A stretch of DNA of 64,000 nt from Antitrichia curtipendula. Lineage: Eukaryota; Streptophyta; Bryopsida; Hypnales; Leucodontaceae. Location of the stretch: assembly GCA_951230915.1 (NCBI GenBank), contig OX579641.1, positions 4,774,001 to 4,838,000 on the forward strand. Reading direction: 5' to 3'. This document shows, piece after piece, positions 32,650 through 44,126 of the stretch. Each line of letters starts with the position of its first letter. The stretch's first letter is position 1. The translations under genes were made by a program, and so were the position numbers. The notes beneath the pieces are model-generated. The model searched no databases. It was not told where the DNA came from and was given only the letters and a program-made list of their open reading frames with translations.

Positions 32650-32730
32650 TTTTATTTTTGAGCTCATTGTGAGTTTATGACAGTTTGTCACAATGACAAT
32701 GAGCTCAAAAGATGTAGTAACTGCATTAAC
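32650..32730. repeat. Imperfect hairpin, second of a related pair
   Basis: TTTTGAGCTCATTGTGAG and TTTGTCACAATGACAATGAG form the arms, followed by AGATGTAGTAACTGCATTA. Its 3' part (TTTGTCACAATG..AATG..C..AAAAGA) matches the hairpin at 32,355, while the arm sequences have changed together. Confidence 0.7.
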
Positions 32731-32761
32731 ATTACAGGGGTGTTTTGAAGCTATAATGTAG

Positions 32762-33461
32762 TGATTTTGTTGCCACAAAGTCACATTTTTGAAAAAATTT
32801 AAAATATGTCATTTATTCTTTGTAAAGCATAATATTAATAAATCAAATCCTCTAATATATTACATTGATGACAGAATGATTGTGTATAAAAATTGAGTTT
32901 ATAATCACAAATAGTTTAAAAGTTATAAGTCAATTTATAAGTTGGTATCACTGCACGATGACATTTATTGTAGCTTGACCCAATTTTGAAGGAACCCAAC
33001 CAATTGTGCAATCCTAGTTCTCAAACTTAGAAAAACACATTTTAGTAGTCTTTCATAAGGCAAATCATTATCTGTTTAGATAAAGATGACAAAATGCATG
33101 TACACCATAACTTCAAAAAGTTCATAATACATTATTTAATTTAATTTTTGAATAATTAATGGCATGTTAGGGTACAAATTCTTGGACCAATTTTCTATGC
33201 AATATGTGTATAGTGTGCATCCTAATGAACATTGACAAAAATTTAAATTTTCAAACCATTTTTTAAAATGTTTAGAGAGTGATTATTACAAAATTAAAGG
33301 ACTAGATTTTTAATTTATGTATGTATAAATAAAAATGAAGAAATTTTAGTTTGCTAAAACAAATTGTCTAAAATCTTGAATTTCGAAACCTTTCAATTAA
33401 TATTAATTTGACCCAAATAATGACAATGCTTTGATGGTGAATAAAGCACAATTTTAATTTG

Positions 33462-33505
<44 letters not shown>

Positions 33506-33968
33506 GTATTTTTTTTTTTAATAATGCCACTTGAAGAATCTCACAAAAATACTAGCACAAAATTGAAATCATCTAAAAGTTTTATTCAAAGAGATGTAAT
33601 TAATTAAAAAAAAATTTAAAACTTTATAAACACAAACACACACATATATGTATGTATATGTACATATGTACATATGTATATAACTGTGCAAAAATAGAAA
33701 TAAAAACATGTGATGAGACTGTATCACATAACTATCTATAAGAAATAATTTAAGTTCAAATTTCCAAATACAATCTATTTTTATTTTATTATTTTTAATT
33801 TTTTAATTTTTTCATGCAATTGTACAAGGAGACAGATCAGACAATTCACAATTTTTGTGCTTCAAATTCCAATAAATAATAAGGAATTGAAATCCTAGAC
33901 CTTTAAATTAGAATAATCTAGGCTAGCATACCATATTGTATTTACTATGTTTACAAATTGGTCGCACA
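32762..33968. other. AT-rich DNA with TA microsatellites, no gene
   Basis: A (TA)n tract lies at about 33,463-33,507 and a CACATATATGTATGTA-type tract at 33,635-33,685. No protein-like frame is seen. Confidence 0.6.
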
Positions 33969-34189
33969 TTAACCCCTAAGAGCATGCCCACCAGACGCTT
34001 CCCTATCCCTATCCCTATCCCTATCTAAAATTTTCATTGAAAAAGATAGGGATAGGGAAGCCCCTCCCCACCAGTGATTCATGTTCCTTCATTCATTTTC
34101 CCTGAAAAATTAAATACCCCATGCCGGTAGCCAGTACTCTTGTGCTGTACTTGTTCAGGCGGGTGTTGATGAGGCGGTGTGTGTGAAGT

Positions 34190-34431
34190 AATAAAGCAAC
34201 TACCTTAATTAACCTACTAATTCAGTTATTAATTTTACTAACTAAATTATTAATTCAGTTACCGTAGTCATGAACTAAGTTACTAATTAAATTAATAGAG
34301 TTACTTAATTAAGTTAACAGTGTTATTAATTAAGTTATTAATGAAGTTCTCATTGTTACTAACTAAGTTATTAATGAAGTTCACAATGTTATTAAATTAA
34401 CAATGAAGTTATCAATAAGTTAAGTTATTAA
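34190..34431. repeat. AAGTTATTAA-type tandem repeat
   Basis: Variants of TTAATTAAGTTACTAA and ATGAAGTTCACAATGTTA follow one another for about 240 bases. The same words resume at 35,785-35,830, on the other side of the inserted MITEs, so the array was one unit before they inserted. Confidence 0.8.
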
Positions 34432-34858
34432 GAGCATCCCCACTCCAGCTCAACAAGTGACTCAAATTGGGCAAATGGCCGTGCCCAACCATAATGCGTG
34501 CTACACGGCAGGCACGCCAAGTCCCAGAGAGTGGTCGGGCGCGGCAGAAAATGGAGAGCGGACGGGGAAATAGTGTTCGTTCCCTGTGGTTGGGTATGTC
34601 ACAAGATACGGGAATCGAGGTACGAAGCGCACGAACTGGAATCAAAGGAGAAGAAACCCCGGAACAAGCTCTAACAATGTGATTTCATGCATATAGGGCG
34701 ATGTGCAATTCTCGAGCAATGGGCCTGTCACACTTGTAGTGTGGGGTTCACCGTGTTCCTGTGGACCACACTCCCTTCCCACGAGCCGGCCGCATTTCTC
34801 CAACACTCCAAAGAGCCACTTGGAGTGTCTTTTTGCCTAGGCAGCTGTGGGGATGCTC
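34432..34858 (+). mobile_element. PIF-type MITE, 427 bp, GC-rich
   Basis: The ends are GAGCATCCCCACTCCAGC and CAGCTGTGGGGATGCTC with TAA on both sides; the right TAA is shared with the next element. The body is markedly more GC-rich than the surroundings. An inverted copy with roughly 90% identity lies at 34,985-35,422. Frames within it on both strands are not genes. Confidence 0.88.
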
Positions 34859-34861
34859 TAA

Positions 34862-35781
34862 GAGCATCTCCACTGGGGCGCTCCACACTGATGCGCCACA
34901 TGGTTTGATGCGCCCGGAGGTATTTTTGTGTCCCACCAGTTGCAGCCTTTACCATTTTTCAACGCAGGCCCCTTCAAAAACTAAGAGCATTCCCATAGCT
35001 GCCTAGGCAAAACGACACTCCAAGTGGCTCTTTGGAGTATTGGAGAAATACGGACGGCTCGTGGGAAAGGAGTGTGGTCCACAGGAACACGGTAAACCCC
35101 ACACTGCAAGTGTGACAGGCCCATTGCTCGAGAATTGCACGTCGCCCTATGCGCATGAAGTCAACATGAAGTCACATTGTCAGAGCTTGTTCCGGGGTTT
35201 CTTCTCCTTTGATTCAAGTTTGTGCGCTCCGTACCTCAATTCCCATGTCCTCTGGCATACCCAGCTACGGGGAACGAACACTATTTTCCCGTCCGCTCTC
35301 CATTTTCTGCCGCGCCCGATCACTCTCTGGGACTTGGCGTGCCTGCCGTGGAGCACACATTATAACTGGGCACGGCCATTTGCCCAGTTTGAGTCACTTG
35401 TTGAACTGGAGTGGGCATGCTCTAAGCTCCATACTTCATTTTCCCGTGTTTCTCTCATTTGACTTCTCACCCGGTACTAATGAAAAGAACTACTTGTCCC
35501 TGATTTCAATGAAGAGGGATCTTGAAATCTAGCCCTGCATTCATATCTTTGGCAAACTACATTGATTAAACTCATGGGGGGCGGCTTAGGAGAGGGCATG
35601 TGGTTGGGAGAGGGATCAAGGCGCATTGGGACGGGACATGCTACCTCGGGAGCGGGTTTAGCTGTGCTAGATGCCTCGCGACTGGTGGGTGTCCAAAATT
35701 TTTAAGTGGCACGGGAGTCAGACATCTCATGCCATAGACCATGTGGCATGTGCCATTTAGCAAGGACTAGTGGAGATGCTC
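34862..35781. mobile_element. PIF-type MITE carrying a nested MITE
   Basis: The ends are GAGCATCTCCACTGGGGC and, inverted, GAGCATCTCCACTAGTCC, flanked by TAA (34,859-34,861 and 35,782-35,784). Without the nested 438 bp copy its own length is about 480 bp. Confidence 0.85.
34985..35422 (-). mobile_element. PIF-type MITE, 438 bp, inverted copy of 34,432-34,858
   Basis: The ends are GAGCATTCCCATAGCTGC and GGAGTGGGCATGCTC with TAA at 34,982-34,984 and 35,423-35,425. It is the reverse complement of the copy at 34,432 with scattered substitutions and one short duplication (GACTTCATG repeated near 35,158-35,172). The two copies could pair as a long foldback. Confidence 0.88.
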
Positions 35782-37188
35782 TAATGAAGTTCATAGTGAA
35801 GTTATCAACCAAGTTACTAGTTAAATTGATTTAAGTTTAATTAGAATAAATTGCAAATGAATCATTATGGGAAAAATGTTCATGACAAATTCTTATTATA
35901 AACTTTGAATAAAATTAAAATATTGGATGAAATTGCCTAATTGTGCATGGAAATAGAATTATAGACATGGAGTATGGAATACCACTACAAAACTATGTGT
36001 AGCCACTTTGGCACATTATAAAAAATGAATAATAACACTAATTTGGAATTAAACTAATTTTTTTTAGGAGGGGTCAATAAAGGAAAAGCAATATATTTAT
36101 AGAACTTGAATACATTTTGCCAACAAAAATGCGCAATAATTAAATGATTGGAAATATATTTCATTACATGTCATGTGCGTACAACGTATTGGATGAAAGC
36201 TAATGATTTTTTATTCAATTGTATGACTATAAATACTTATTTCACTATAATGAACTAGTAATCTAATGAAAAAAGTGTATGATATACATTTTCTACATTA
36301 ATACTTTGATTTTCAACATCTAGAGTATCTTCATCTTCTTCAACTTCAACTAAAGTAGTAGCATGAGAAAATGGAATAGGCGGTGGGTCCAAAAGATTAG
36401 GACCTAAAGACCTACTTGTTTAATTCACATACACCGCCTTATCAACACCCACCTGAACAAGTACATCACAAGAGTACCGGCCACAACAGGAAGCTCCACC
36501 TAATAGTTTCTGAAATTCAGTCAAACACGGTTAGCTTTCAGTAAAACAGAAGATACGGTTTACTGAAATTGAGTTCCCTATGTTGGATGTTGTATACGGA
36601 ACTCACCCCCCTCCTCCCTAAAAATTTACAGATAGAAACCCTGGTGGGGTGGGTGTTCTTCCCTATCCGGATGAGTTTCATTCTGATAGGGATACAGAAG
36701 CACCTAGTGGGCATGCTCTAAAGTCCCAAAGTCCCTATGGGGGACTCTTGAGATTTTGGGTAGGCTTGTGTGATCTCAATTTTTAACATCATTTTTTGAA
36801 ACTTTTTTTAAAGATAGGAATTAGATTAGCTTTGTGGGAATATAATATTTATATCAATCGGTGTCCAAGAGCAAAAGTTATGTCATCCTAAGTCCATAAA
36901 GCAGTTTGAGGGGTAACAAAAACAAAGTCACAAAAAAATGACTTTTTTAATTTTTCCAAATACTATATTTTTATCTACGTTAGAAGATTTGAATCATTGT
37001 ATTTGGACTAATGATGAGAAAGTTATGGACAATCTTGTTTTTTGGGCAATCTAAGCATCTTCTTGAAAAAAACTTGTTTTATTTACTTTAAATGCAAATA
37101 TTTTGCAATCTACAATGTCAACAAATTTGAAAAAAATTCCATACATTATTATATTAGTCTAGTATAGGATTCTATGGTTAGATATACA

Positions 37189-37221
<33 letters not shown>
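37189..37221. repeat. (AAT)n microsatellite inside a TTAA element
   Basis: About eleven ATA/AAT triplets run without interruption. Other copies of the element have only a short A-rich stretch here, so the repeat expanded in this copy. Confidence 0.9.
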
Positions 37222-37298
37222 TTTTTTGCTTTTTGCAATAGAAATGGCAGTTTTGAGTGGTTTTTGATGGAAAAAGGCCTTGGGACTTTAGGGGTTGA

Positions 37299-39637
37299 AA
37301 ATCTCAAATATTGTAGTGATATTGAATTTTAAAGTTTAGAAGTCACTTGAAATTGTGAAAGGGGTGAACATATCAATCGTATTTCATAAGAACTGTAGCT
37401 CCATGCTAAGAAATGTCTTGTTCATTTAGCGGGAAGATTATTCCCGCAATCTCTTCATGAGTTCATGGTGCAAATTTGTGAAATTTGTAATTACTAATTT
37501 TTCATTTGTCGATCACATATTTCATCCATTTCTATATGGGCGTTTACATTTAGCAATCTCCTCGATGTTAGAAATTTTGAAAAAACATAGGCGTTCTTTT
37601 TCAAGCTTTGCCCTCCTCATTGGCGTTTATTTTTTAGAATTCCCTCCGCCTCAATGATTGTCCTATACATAACCCTTTCGAGTCATTGGGAAAAAAAAAT
37701 CAGGAAAACATTAATTTTCCTTTTTTAGGAAATGTGAAGGTGTTGGAGGTAATTAGTGTATGCATTAGTAAGCCATAAGTGGTGAGCTGTGAACGGTGTC
37801 GTGTGAGCGATGTACTAAAAATAGGACACCATTTCGAATCTTCATCCAAAATTTAAAACAGTTAATGCAATTAAATTTTTTTTAATTAGTAAAAATTTAA
37901 GGGCCTATCCCTATACATTTGAGACACCAATAGGGCATGTGAATAATATACTAGTGACTTATGACTGAAGGTTTGGAGGCTCCATTTTTCGATGAGGAGA
38001 TCTTAGCAATGGGAATTTTCACTCAAATATTGCCTACATTAAATTTCTAGTGGTAATCAGTTTTTCATTGATATTCTTTTATTGTTCATTTATAATTCTA
38101 CTTAAAATATATAAAAATATTTGAAATATTGTCAATGACTAATAATTTGAAAGAATGAATTTGCAACTATGGAGTGCTCATTTTCTAATTTTAGAGCGAT
38201 ATAATAAAAATAAGCACATGATTTTCTACAATATATTGTAGGCATATGAAGAGATTTTCAGATTTTTTGAATATCAATTGCATTTGATATAAATTTTTTT
38301 ATTTTAATTTAAAAATTCATAGTATTTAAAAATTAATTCCAAAAATATGTGAAAATTTTACAACTAATAAAAGACATGCAATAATTACATCTTTGAAAAA
38401 TAAATACAAAAAATCAAATTTATAAGTACATGCAATATGAAGTTTGAAAAAATAATTATAGGCTTAGCCTTTGTAGATTTTAAGTTTCTAGACTTCAATT
38501 GATATGGAAGTCTTAGCAACTAAGAATTTGTTATAGTGGACTTGGGAGGCATATGTTGACCAATAAATAGTGTTGAACTCTATACTTGTCAATACAACCC
38601 CCCTAAAGATCCAAGTCCTATGGTTGCAAAATAGATCCTTTCAATTCTCATATTTTTGTGAATCCAAATTCACAATCAAATTTTATGACTTGGGTTTCAT
38701 AAATTAATTGAGTTCCAATAGTTGTCATTGACTCCCTCAATTTTTTTTCATTTCTTTGAATTGAAAAGAGACTGAATTCTCTATAGATTCAACTCCATGT
38801 TTGCAAAGTAGACCCTTCAAATCTTTACATATATTTTTTTAAAATTCTAAGTTATTCCACCATTTGTTTTGGAAACTAATTGGAACTCAAAGGTTCCATT
38901 GGTTCTTTCAAAAACTTTTCAACTTTTTCAATTGAAAAAACAAATTTTCGATGGAGCTTCATTTTTTGTCATGTAACTTAAAAATCCCATTATTTGTATC
39001 ATAGCTTCAAAATTCTATTTTTTTCATTCTGGCTTCATTTTACAATTACTTTTGGTTGTGACTTCAAATGAATCGCATGGTCACAAAGTGCACCCTATAT
39101 TTGTCAGTACAAATATTTTCAAGGTTACTCCAAAAATTGACTAAACTAACCTAAAGGTCATTATTGGAATTTTATAACAATTTGAAAACATGAAATCATA
39201 TGTATTCTAGAAGACATAAATTTCCAAATTTTTTGGAAAAAATTTCAAATTACTGTGAATTTTTTAAGAAATAAATGAAGAAAATTCATATAGAATATAA
39301 AATGTACTAAAAAACTATGAAATTTTCACCATAGATGTCTATTATAGTATGTAGCATCATGGTATAAACCAAAGTTATCATGCCACTTTTAAATTTGAAA
39401 ACCAACAAACATTAGCTACAAGCCTAAAGTTCCAATTGCTAAAAAATATTGAAATTTATGAATTTTTCAAAATTTCTAATTAGAGTAGAAACAACTTTTG
39501 ATAAGCTTCATTTTATTAGTTGGACTTAAATTCAAAAATTATCATTTTTATGGCTAAAATTCACATCAAGAGTAAATAGCAAGAAATGGCCAAGATACAT
39601 TACAAGGGGATCAATGGATTAAGCATCTTCTTCTTCT
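37299..39637. other. No gene seen
   Basis: 2.3 kb of AT-rich DNA. The longest frame (66 codons at 37,457) has no recognisable features. Several ATTGAGTTCCAA / ACTCCAT words between 38,560 and 39,000 hint at old internal duplication. Confidence 0.5.
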
Positions 39638-40558
39638 TTAACCCCTAAAGTTCTATGACTATGTTTCCACCGAAAACGCTCAAGAACTGCCATTTTTAAT
39701 ACAAGTACCAAATCTTTGAAAAAAAACTTTTTTTGACACATATAACCGTGGGCTCTTGTAGTATGCTGACTTGAGAACATGTGATAAAAATTTCAGAAAT
39801 TTCAACCACGTGGATTGCAAGATATAAGCATTCAATTTCACTGAATTCATTTTTTGGGCCCTGCGAAAAATCGGGCAGCTGCACTTCACAAGCTCACTTT
39901 TCTATGAAAAAATGTCCAAAATGGTGGTAATTCTTTGGATTCTTTTTCCTATACAAGTTGGCTGCATGCTTAAAAAATTTCACATCATTTGGAATTGCAC
40001 AATATATAGGAAAAAAATAGTAAGTAGAAAGAAGTAGAGAATGATTCAAAATACAAAATTGTTAAGAATTTGGTTATGGAACTGAAAATGCCAATTCCAA
40101 TGGTTGGTATGTTGTAATAAACAATCTACATCTTGTGATTTTATTTTTTTCAAAAAATATTGAAAATTGAGTAAGATAAAGGACTTCAAAGTTTATTTTA
40201 GAGTAGAGAATCCATAACTACCCACAAACAAAAATTCCTCATAACTTTTTACTCATTGGTCCAAGTGGAATGATTCAAAGCTTTCCACATATATATAACT
40301 CTAGAAAACCAATTTCAAAATTTTGTTTCTGAAAAAAGTGATTTTTAAAAATCTGCCCGACCGGGGAAAAAAGTAACATATTAGGCCATAACTTTTGACT
40401 TGTCTTTCCAAATGTCATGAAATTTAGTGCATATGAAAGATATTCCTTGCGCACAACTTCTATTAAAATTTCAGCCAAAAATATGCAAATCTCCAGTCAC
40501 AAGTACCTGCCCAAAATTTCTATACTGCCAAAAATGCATGCCGGTCCTTATGGGTTAA
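39638..40558 (+). mobile_element. TTAA-type element, 921 bp, diverged
   Basis: It starts TTAACCCCTAAAGTTCTATG and ends CCGGTCCTTATGGGTTAA, with TTAA intact on both sides. The length equals that of the 10,849 copy, but the middle is diverged, with extra CCCGACCGGGG and TTAGGCCATAACTTTTGACTT blocks. It may be a subfamily. Confidence 0.8.
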
Positions 40559-40786
40559 AATAGTCAATAATGCCATAATGAAGGAATTTATAATACTATT
40601 CTTTGAAAATATACTCAATCAAATCTTAAGAAAATAATTCTTTCCATCCTACAATTTTGCATGAAGTCATCCCAACAGACACTTAGTATCCGCAACATTG
40701 TTGTCTTATGTGAAGTCATCCAAACGAATACTTAATATATGCTACAACGTTGCAACATTATAGGATTAACCTCTAAAGGACCATAA
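40559..40786. other. Short spacer with a solo TTAA-type left end
   Basis: At 40,766 the sequence TTAACCTCTAAAGGACCATA looks like the left terminus of another TTAA element. It is cut off 18 bases later by a PIF-type MITE. A direct repeat of GAAGTCATCC occurs at about 40,662 and 40,712. Confidence 0.55.
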
Positions 40787-41034
40787 GAGCATTGCCAGCC
40801 ATTCACTTGAAAGGTGGCTGGCTCGGGCTTGGGCATGGCCTATGTAGGATTGTCGCTCCACCATGTTCACGTCTAGGGTTGTTGTAAGCTTGGTCACTCT
40901 AAAGTTGCCCCTCCTAACACCAAGACAATGTCCTCGCCAAAGCACATTTACTATAAAGCAAAGAGTCTGTTAGCACTTCTTTTGTCTTGTTCCATATAGC
41001 TAGGACTCAAGTTTTGCGCAAATTTCAATGCTCA
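40787..41034. mobile_element. PIF-type MITE, about 248 bp
   Basis: The ends are GAGCATTGCCAGCC and TTTCAATGCTCA, with TAA before the left end and TAA after the right end (one base offset). It directly abuts the next MITE. Confidence 0.6.
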
Positions 41035-41037
41035 TAA

Positions 41038-41430
41038 GAGCATCTCTACTAGCTTGCATTACAATGGATGCGCTAGCCCGTGTATGGCATATACTAGTGC
41101 TCAAGAAAGGAGTGCCTTGTTACCAAGCCCCCATAGAACACTTCTATATTGAAAATTCTAATGTAATATTTCAAATTCCAGTACCAAATCTAGTCAAGAT
41201 TGTACAGAACACTCACGTTTGAGGCACTTTCATTGGTTGGGGTGGAGGTCAATCTTTGCAGTATACACTTCAAATATATGAGGGCCTTGTAGCTTGTAGT
41301 GCAACAAGCTATTCTTAGAGAGACTCATTGCAAAAAAACTAAAATTGGTCAACTGGTGAGACACATGAAGAGCCTCTAGCATGCCAAATTATTTGGCATG
41401 GTAGTGTAACACGGACCCTTGGAGATGCTC
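41038..41430. mobile_element. PIF-type MITE, about 393 bp
   Basis: The ends are GAGCATCTCTACTAGC and CCCTTGGAGATGCTC, flanked by TAA at 41,035-41,037 and 41,431-41,433. The interior contains short frames of no significance. A pair of back-to-back MITEs sharing one TAA is also seen at 34,858-34,862. Confidence 0.75.
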
Positions 41431-41488
41431 TAAGTAAGCTATAGAAGGCTCAAAATAGTAACTTGTTGTCTACCAAGTCATTAATTCC

Positions 41489-41665
41489 TAAAGGTGCATT
41501 GTCCCCTCGGGGGATAATTTGAAATTCAAGTAGGTTCCTTCTATAAGCTAATTTTTTACTTGAATTTTTTGAAACTTTTTGTGGATGTGTAGTTCTAAGA
41601 GAGCTTTGTGGATATGTAATTTTTATTCAAATTCAATGCTAGGTGATGAAGCTATAGGTCTTTTT
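41489..41665 (-). mobile_element. TTAA-type element, left fragment
   Basis: TTAATTCCTAAAGGTGCATT is followed by GTCCCCTCGGGGGATAATTT and CAAGTAGGTTCC, matching the left 170 bases of the copy at 14,625. No right end follows. Confidence 0.65.
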
Positions 41666-43821
41666 AGGCAATTTTCAACTCGAGGGACAAGTTGGACTGC
41701 CAAATTTTGTTGACTGAGACCAGGGGTAGAAGCATATGTTGTATTAGTCAAAAAGACAAAGATTGGGGTGGGCAATGAATAAAATCCTGGGACCAATGGC
41801 CAACCCCGCCATGTCAAAGCCTCTAGGTTTTATGCCATGGTCTCATAGTAGAAATTCTAGGATCTAAGAAATAAAGCTACAAACAAATGAGAAATACCAA
41901 TGTCATTTGGCAATTTGGCATCAAGAAAAATTTAATTGGCATATTGAAGGAATTGCTTCATTGGCATTTGGTGAGAAGAATTGAAGAAGAGTTGTTTATA
42001 TAATCAAATTCATTGTCCAGTATGAATCCTCGATGGGCATGGGATAATTTGAAGATGAAAACTTGACTGCTCATTGTCAAAACTTAGGAATTGTGTTTGA
42101 AATAGAATTTCAGACCTCATATAAGCATAATAGAATAACTTTTTTCAAGAAACGTAGAAGTAAAAGAAGTTGGGAAATCAAGATAAATTTTATCTCCAAA
42201 AATATTTTAGAGATTTCAATCCTCCAATCAAAAGTTATGGATAAAATTCAGAGAGGGTGTTTGAAAATGTCAGAAAAAAATTCCTTCCAACCCTTTTTAG
42301 AAATTTGTCCATGACTTTTGATTGGAGACTTGAAATCTCAAATGGATTTTTGGAATTGAAATTTATTTTGATTTCCCAAATTCTCTTGTCCCAAAGCTTT
42401 TAAGAAAAAATTATTCTACTATGCCTAAATGAGATCTAAAATTCTTCTTCAAGCACAATTCTTAATTTGAACTTAACTTGTGAGTGGTTGAGCTCCTACT
42501 AGTTCTTATTTACATATTGCACATGGGTTTTTCTACTTCTTATGACTTCATATGTATATAAAAAGATTCTTATCTTGTTCAAAACACAAAAGAATTTAAC
42601 ACTACTTCTAAAGCTCTGTGAGGCATCTCAATAGATTTAAATCAAAAAAATTTATACTTTAACTTTCAAGCAACAAAATTACCTCACATTGCATACTTCA
42701 CTTGGTGCCCTTTATTTTTATGTCTACCGTGTGGATGCCTTAAAAGGAAGTTGTATGAAGGATGTCAAAGTTTCCATTGGAAAGAACAAGCCAGGATTAG
42801 ACTGGAAATGGAGGTGAATCCATTTTTAAATGCTTGCCCAAAGTCTCAACCTATATATTATTCACGTAGTCCTTCTAAATTCTTTAGGAAGTAGAGGATT
42901 TGTTTTTTGAAACCTTATAAAGCATTAGTATATCTTTCAACCCACCGTTTGGATTTTCAAGTTTCAAAATTATGTGGTGACAAAATTTGCTTGAAAAATT
43001 ATGTTGTGCATTGTGAAGTTTGGACATTGTGACATTGCTCCACATCTTTTTTTGGCTTGAAATTTTTTGAAGACATGAATAACATCATGTTTAGTATGAT
43101 AGATTTTTAAATTCAAAATCCATAGTGAATTTTTTTGCCACAAACAATGGTCAAAAGCATCTGAAATTGCTGAGCACAATGAAACCTAAAAACTAAAAAA
43201 AAACTTTCCTTGCAAATGCTTATATCTTTCAATCCCTATGGTCAAATGCCACAAAAAATTTTACACTTACTCTTCTACAAGTCTACTACCTTGAATAGGG
43301 GTATTAAGGGGACCAAAAAATCAAAGGAATTTATCGTGAAAAACTGTAGGCATTTGAAACATGATGTATAGCTCCTAGACACTTCAATAACTATTGATGT
43401 ACAAGAATGGTAGATATTTATGTAGTGTAATGTCAATTAATTAGTATGGGTCCCTTTAAAATCCCTATTCAATGTACAAGATCTTATAGTTAGATTGTCA
43501 AAAAATCATTTTGTTGAAAATTTCAATGAATGCAGCAGCAGTGGAGGCAGCAGTAGGTGTAGTTTTGAGTGTTTTTTTCACAGAAAACTGGTTTTATGTC
43601 TTTCCCTGTGTGATTGACTTCTTTCCCCATGTTCTCTAGGTGAGGAACCCCGACCACATGGAACCCAGGAGGACGGACCAGGGTTCGGGCCACCCCACTC
43701 CCCTAGCCGTGTTTGTGGGGAATGGGTGGCTATACTCTAAGGCCACTAGGTGGCTTCTACAATGCCAAAGTCCCCAAGATAAATAATTGAGCGTAATGAA
43801 TGATAGGACGATCAGGGTTTA
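41666..43821. other. Decayed repeat DNA, no gene
   Basis: Between about 42,840 and 43,600 are blocks also found in TTAA elements (CTTATATCTTTCAATCCCTA, GATCTTATAGTTAGATTG, TTTTGAGTGTTTTTT), so an old copy probably lies here. A small GC-rich island with CCACCCC and GGGTGGC words follows at 43,640-43,745 without an identifiable gene. Confidence 0.45.
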
Positions 43822-44126
43822 GAGTATCGCCACCGTCACGCATGAAATGCAACACAGTAAACAAGATGTGATGTGTTGACTTTTATTATATGGGCCCGGT
43901 ATTGTCTTCCTCCCCACTCTCCCACGGCATGTTGCTACAACATCCTCCAGCTTTCAGTCACTGTTCCTACAAAATTAGATGGTGGGGGGACCATATACGT
44001 CATTGAAGGGAATTGAGAGTTGAGACTTGCTCTGCAACAGAGGAAGTTGTGAAACTGCGAGCTCTTTTTTGAGCTTTTTTCTGTCTGTGTTTGTTTGTGC
44101 CTCCCAATTTTTTGAATTCTTTGAAG

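Larger units (their letters stand above)
33980..36718. mobile_element. PIF/Harbinger-type non-autonomous element with long inverted ends
   Basis: The left end is GAGCATGCCCACCAGACGC and the right end, inverted, GAGCATGCCCACTAGGTGC. The flanks are TAA (33,977-33,979 and 36,719-36,721), the 3 bp target duplication of PIF/Harbinger. Similarity between the ends reaches about 250 bases inward: a GATAGGGATA block and a block near 34,150 (GTACTTGTTCAGGCGGGTGT) that recurs inverted near 36,450. Three further PIF-type elements sit inside it. Confidence 0.82.
33969..37298 (-). mobile_element. TTAA-type element, short form, split by a 2.7 kb PIF-type insertion
   Basis: It starts TTAACCCC and then TAA, is interrupted, and resumes at 36,722. 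It ends CTTGGGACTTTAGGGGTTGA (right TTAA mutated to TTGA). Deleting 33,980-36,721 restores the start TTAACCCCTAAAGTCCCAAA, which pairs with the right end as a 20-base inverted repeat. The restored length is about 588 bp, equal to the copy at 14,625. Confidence 0.88.

Noticed and set aside
34412..35532. Several overlapping frames of 70-140 codons on both strands
   Set aside because: They lie in GC-rich PIF-type MITEs and occur in both inverted copies; GC-rich non-coding DNA has few stop codons.
43640..43745. GC-rich island resembling a tRNA or other RNA gene
   Set aside because: GGGTTCGGGCC resembles a B box, but no acceptor stem or anticodon arm can be folded around it by eye.
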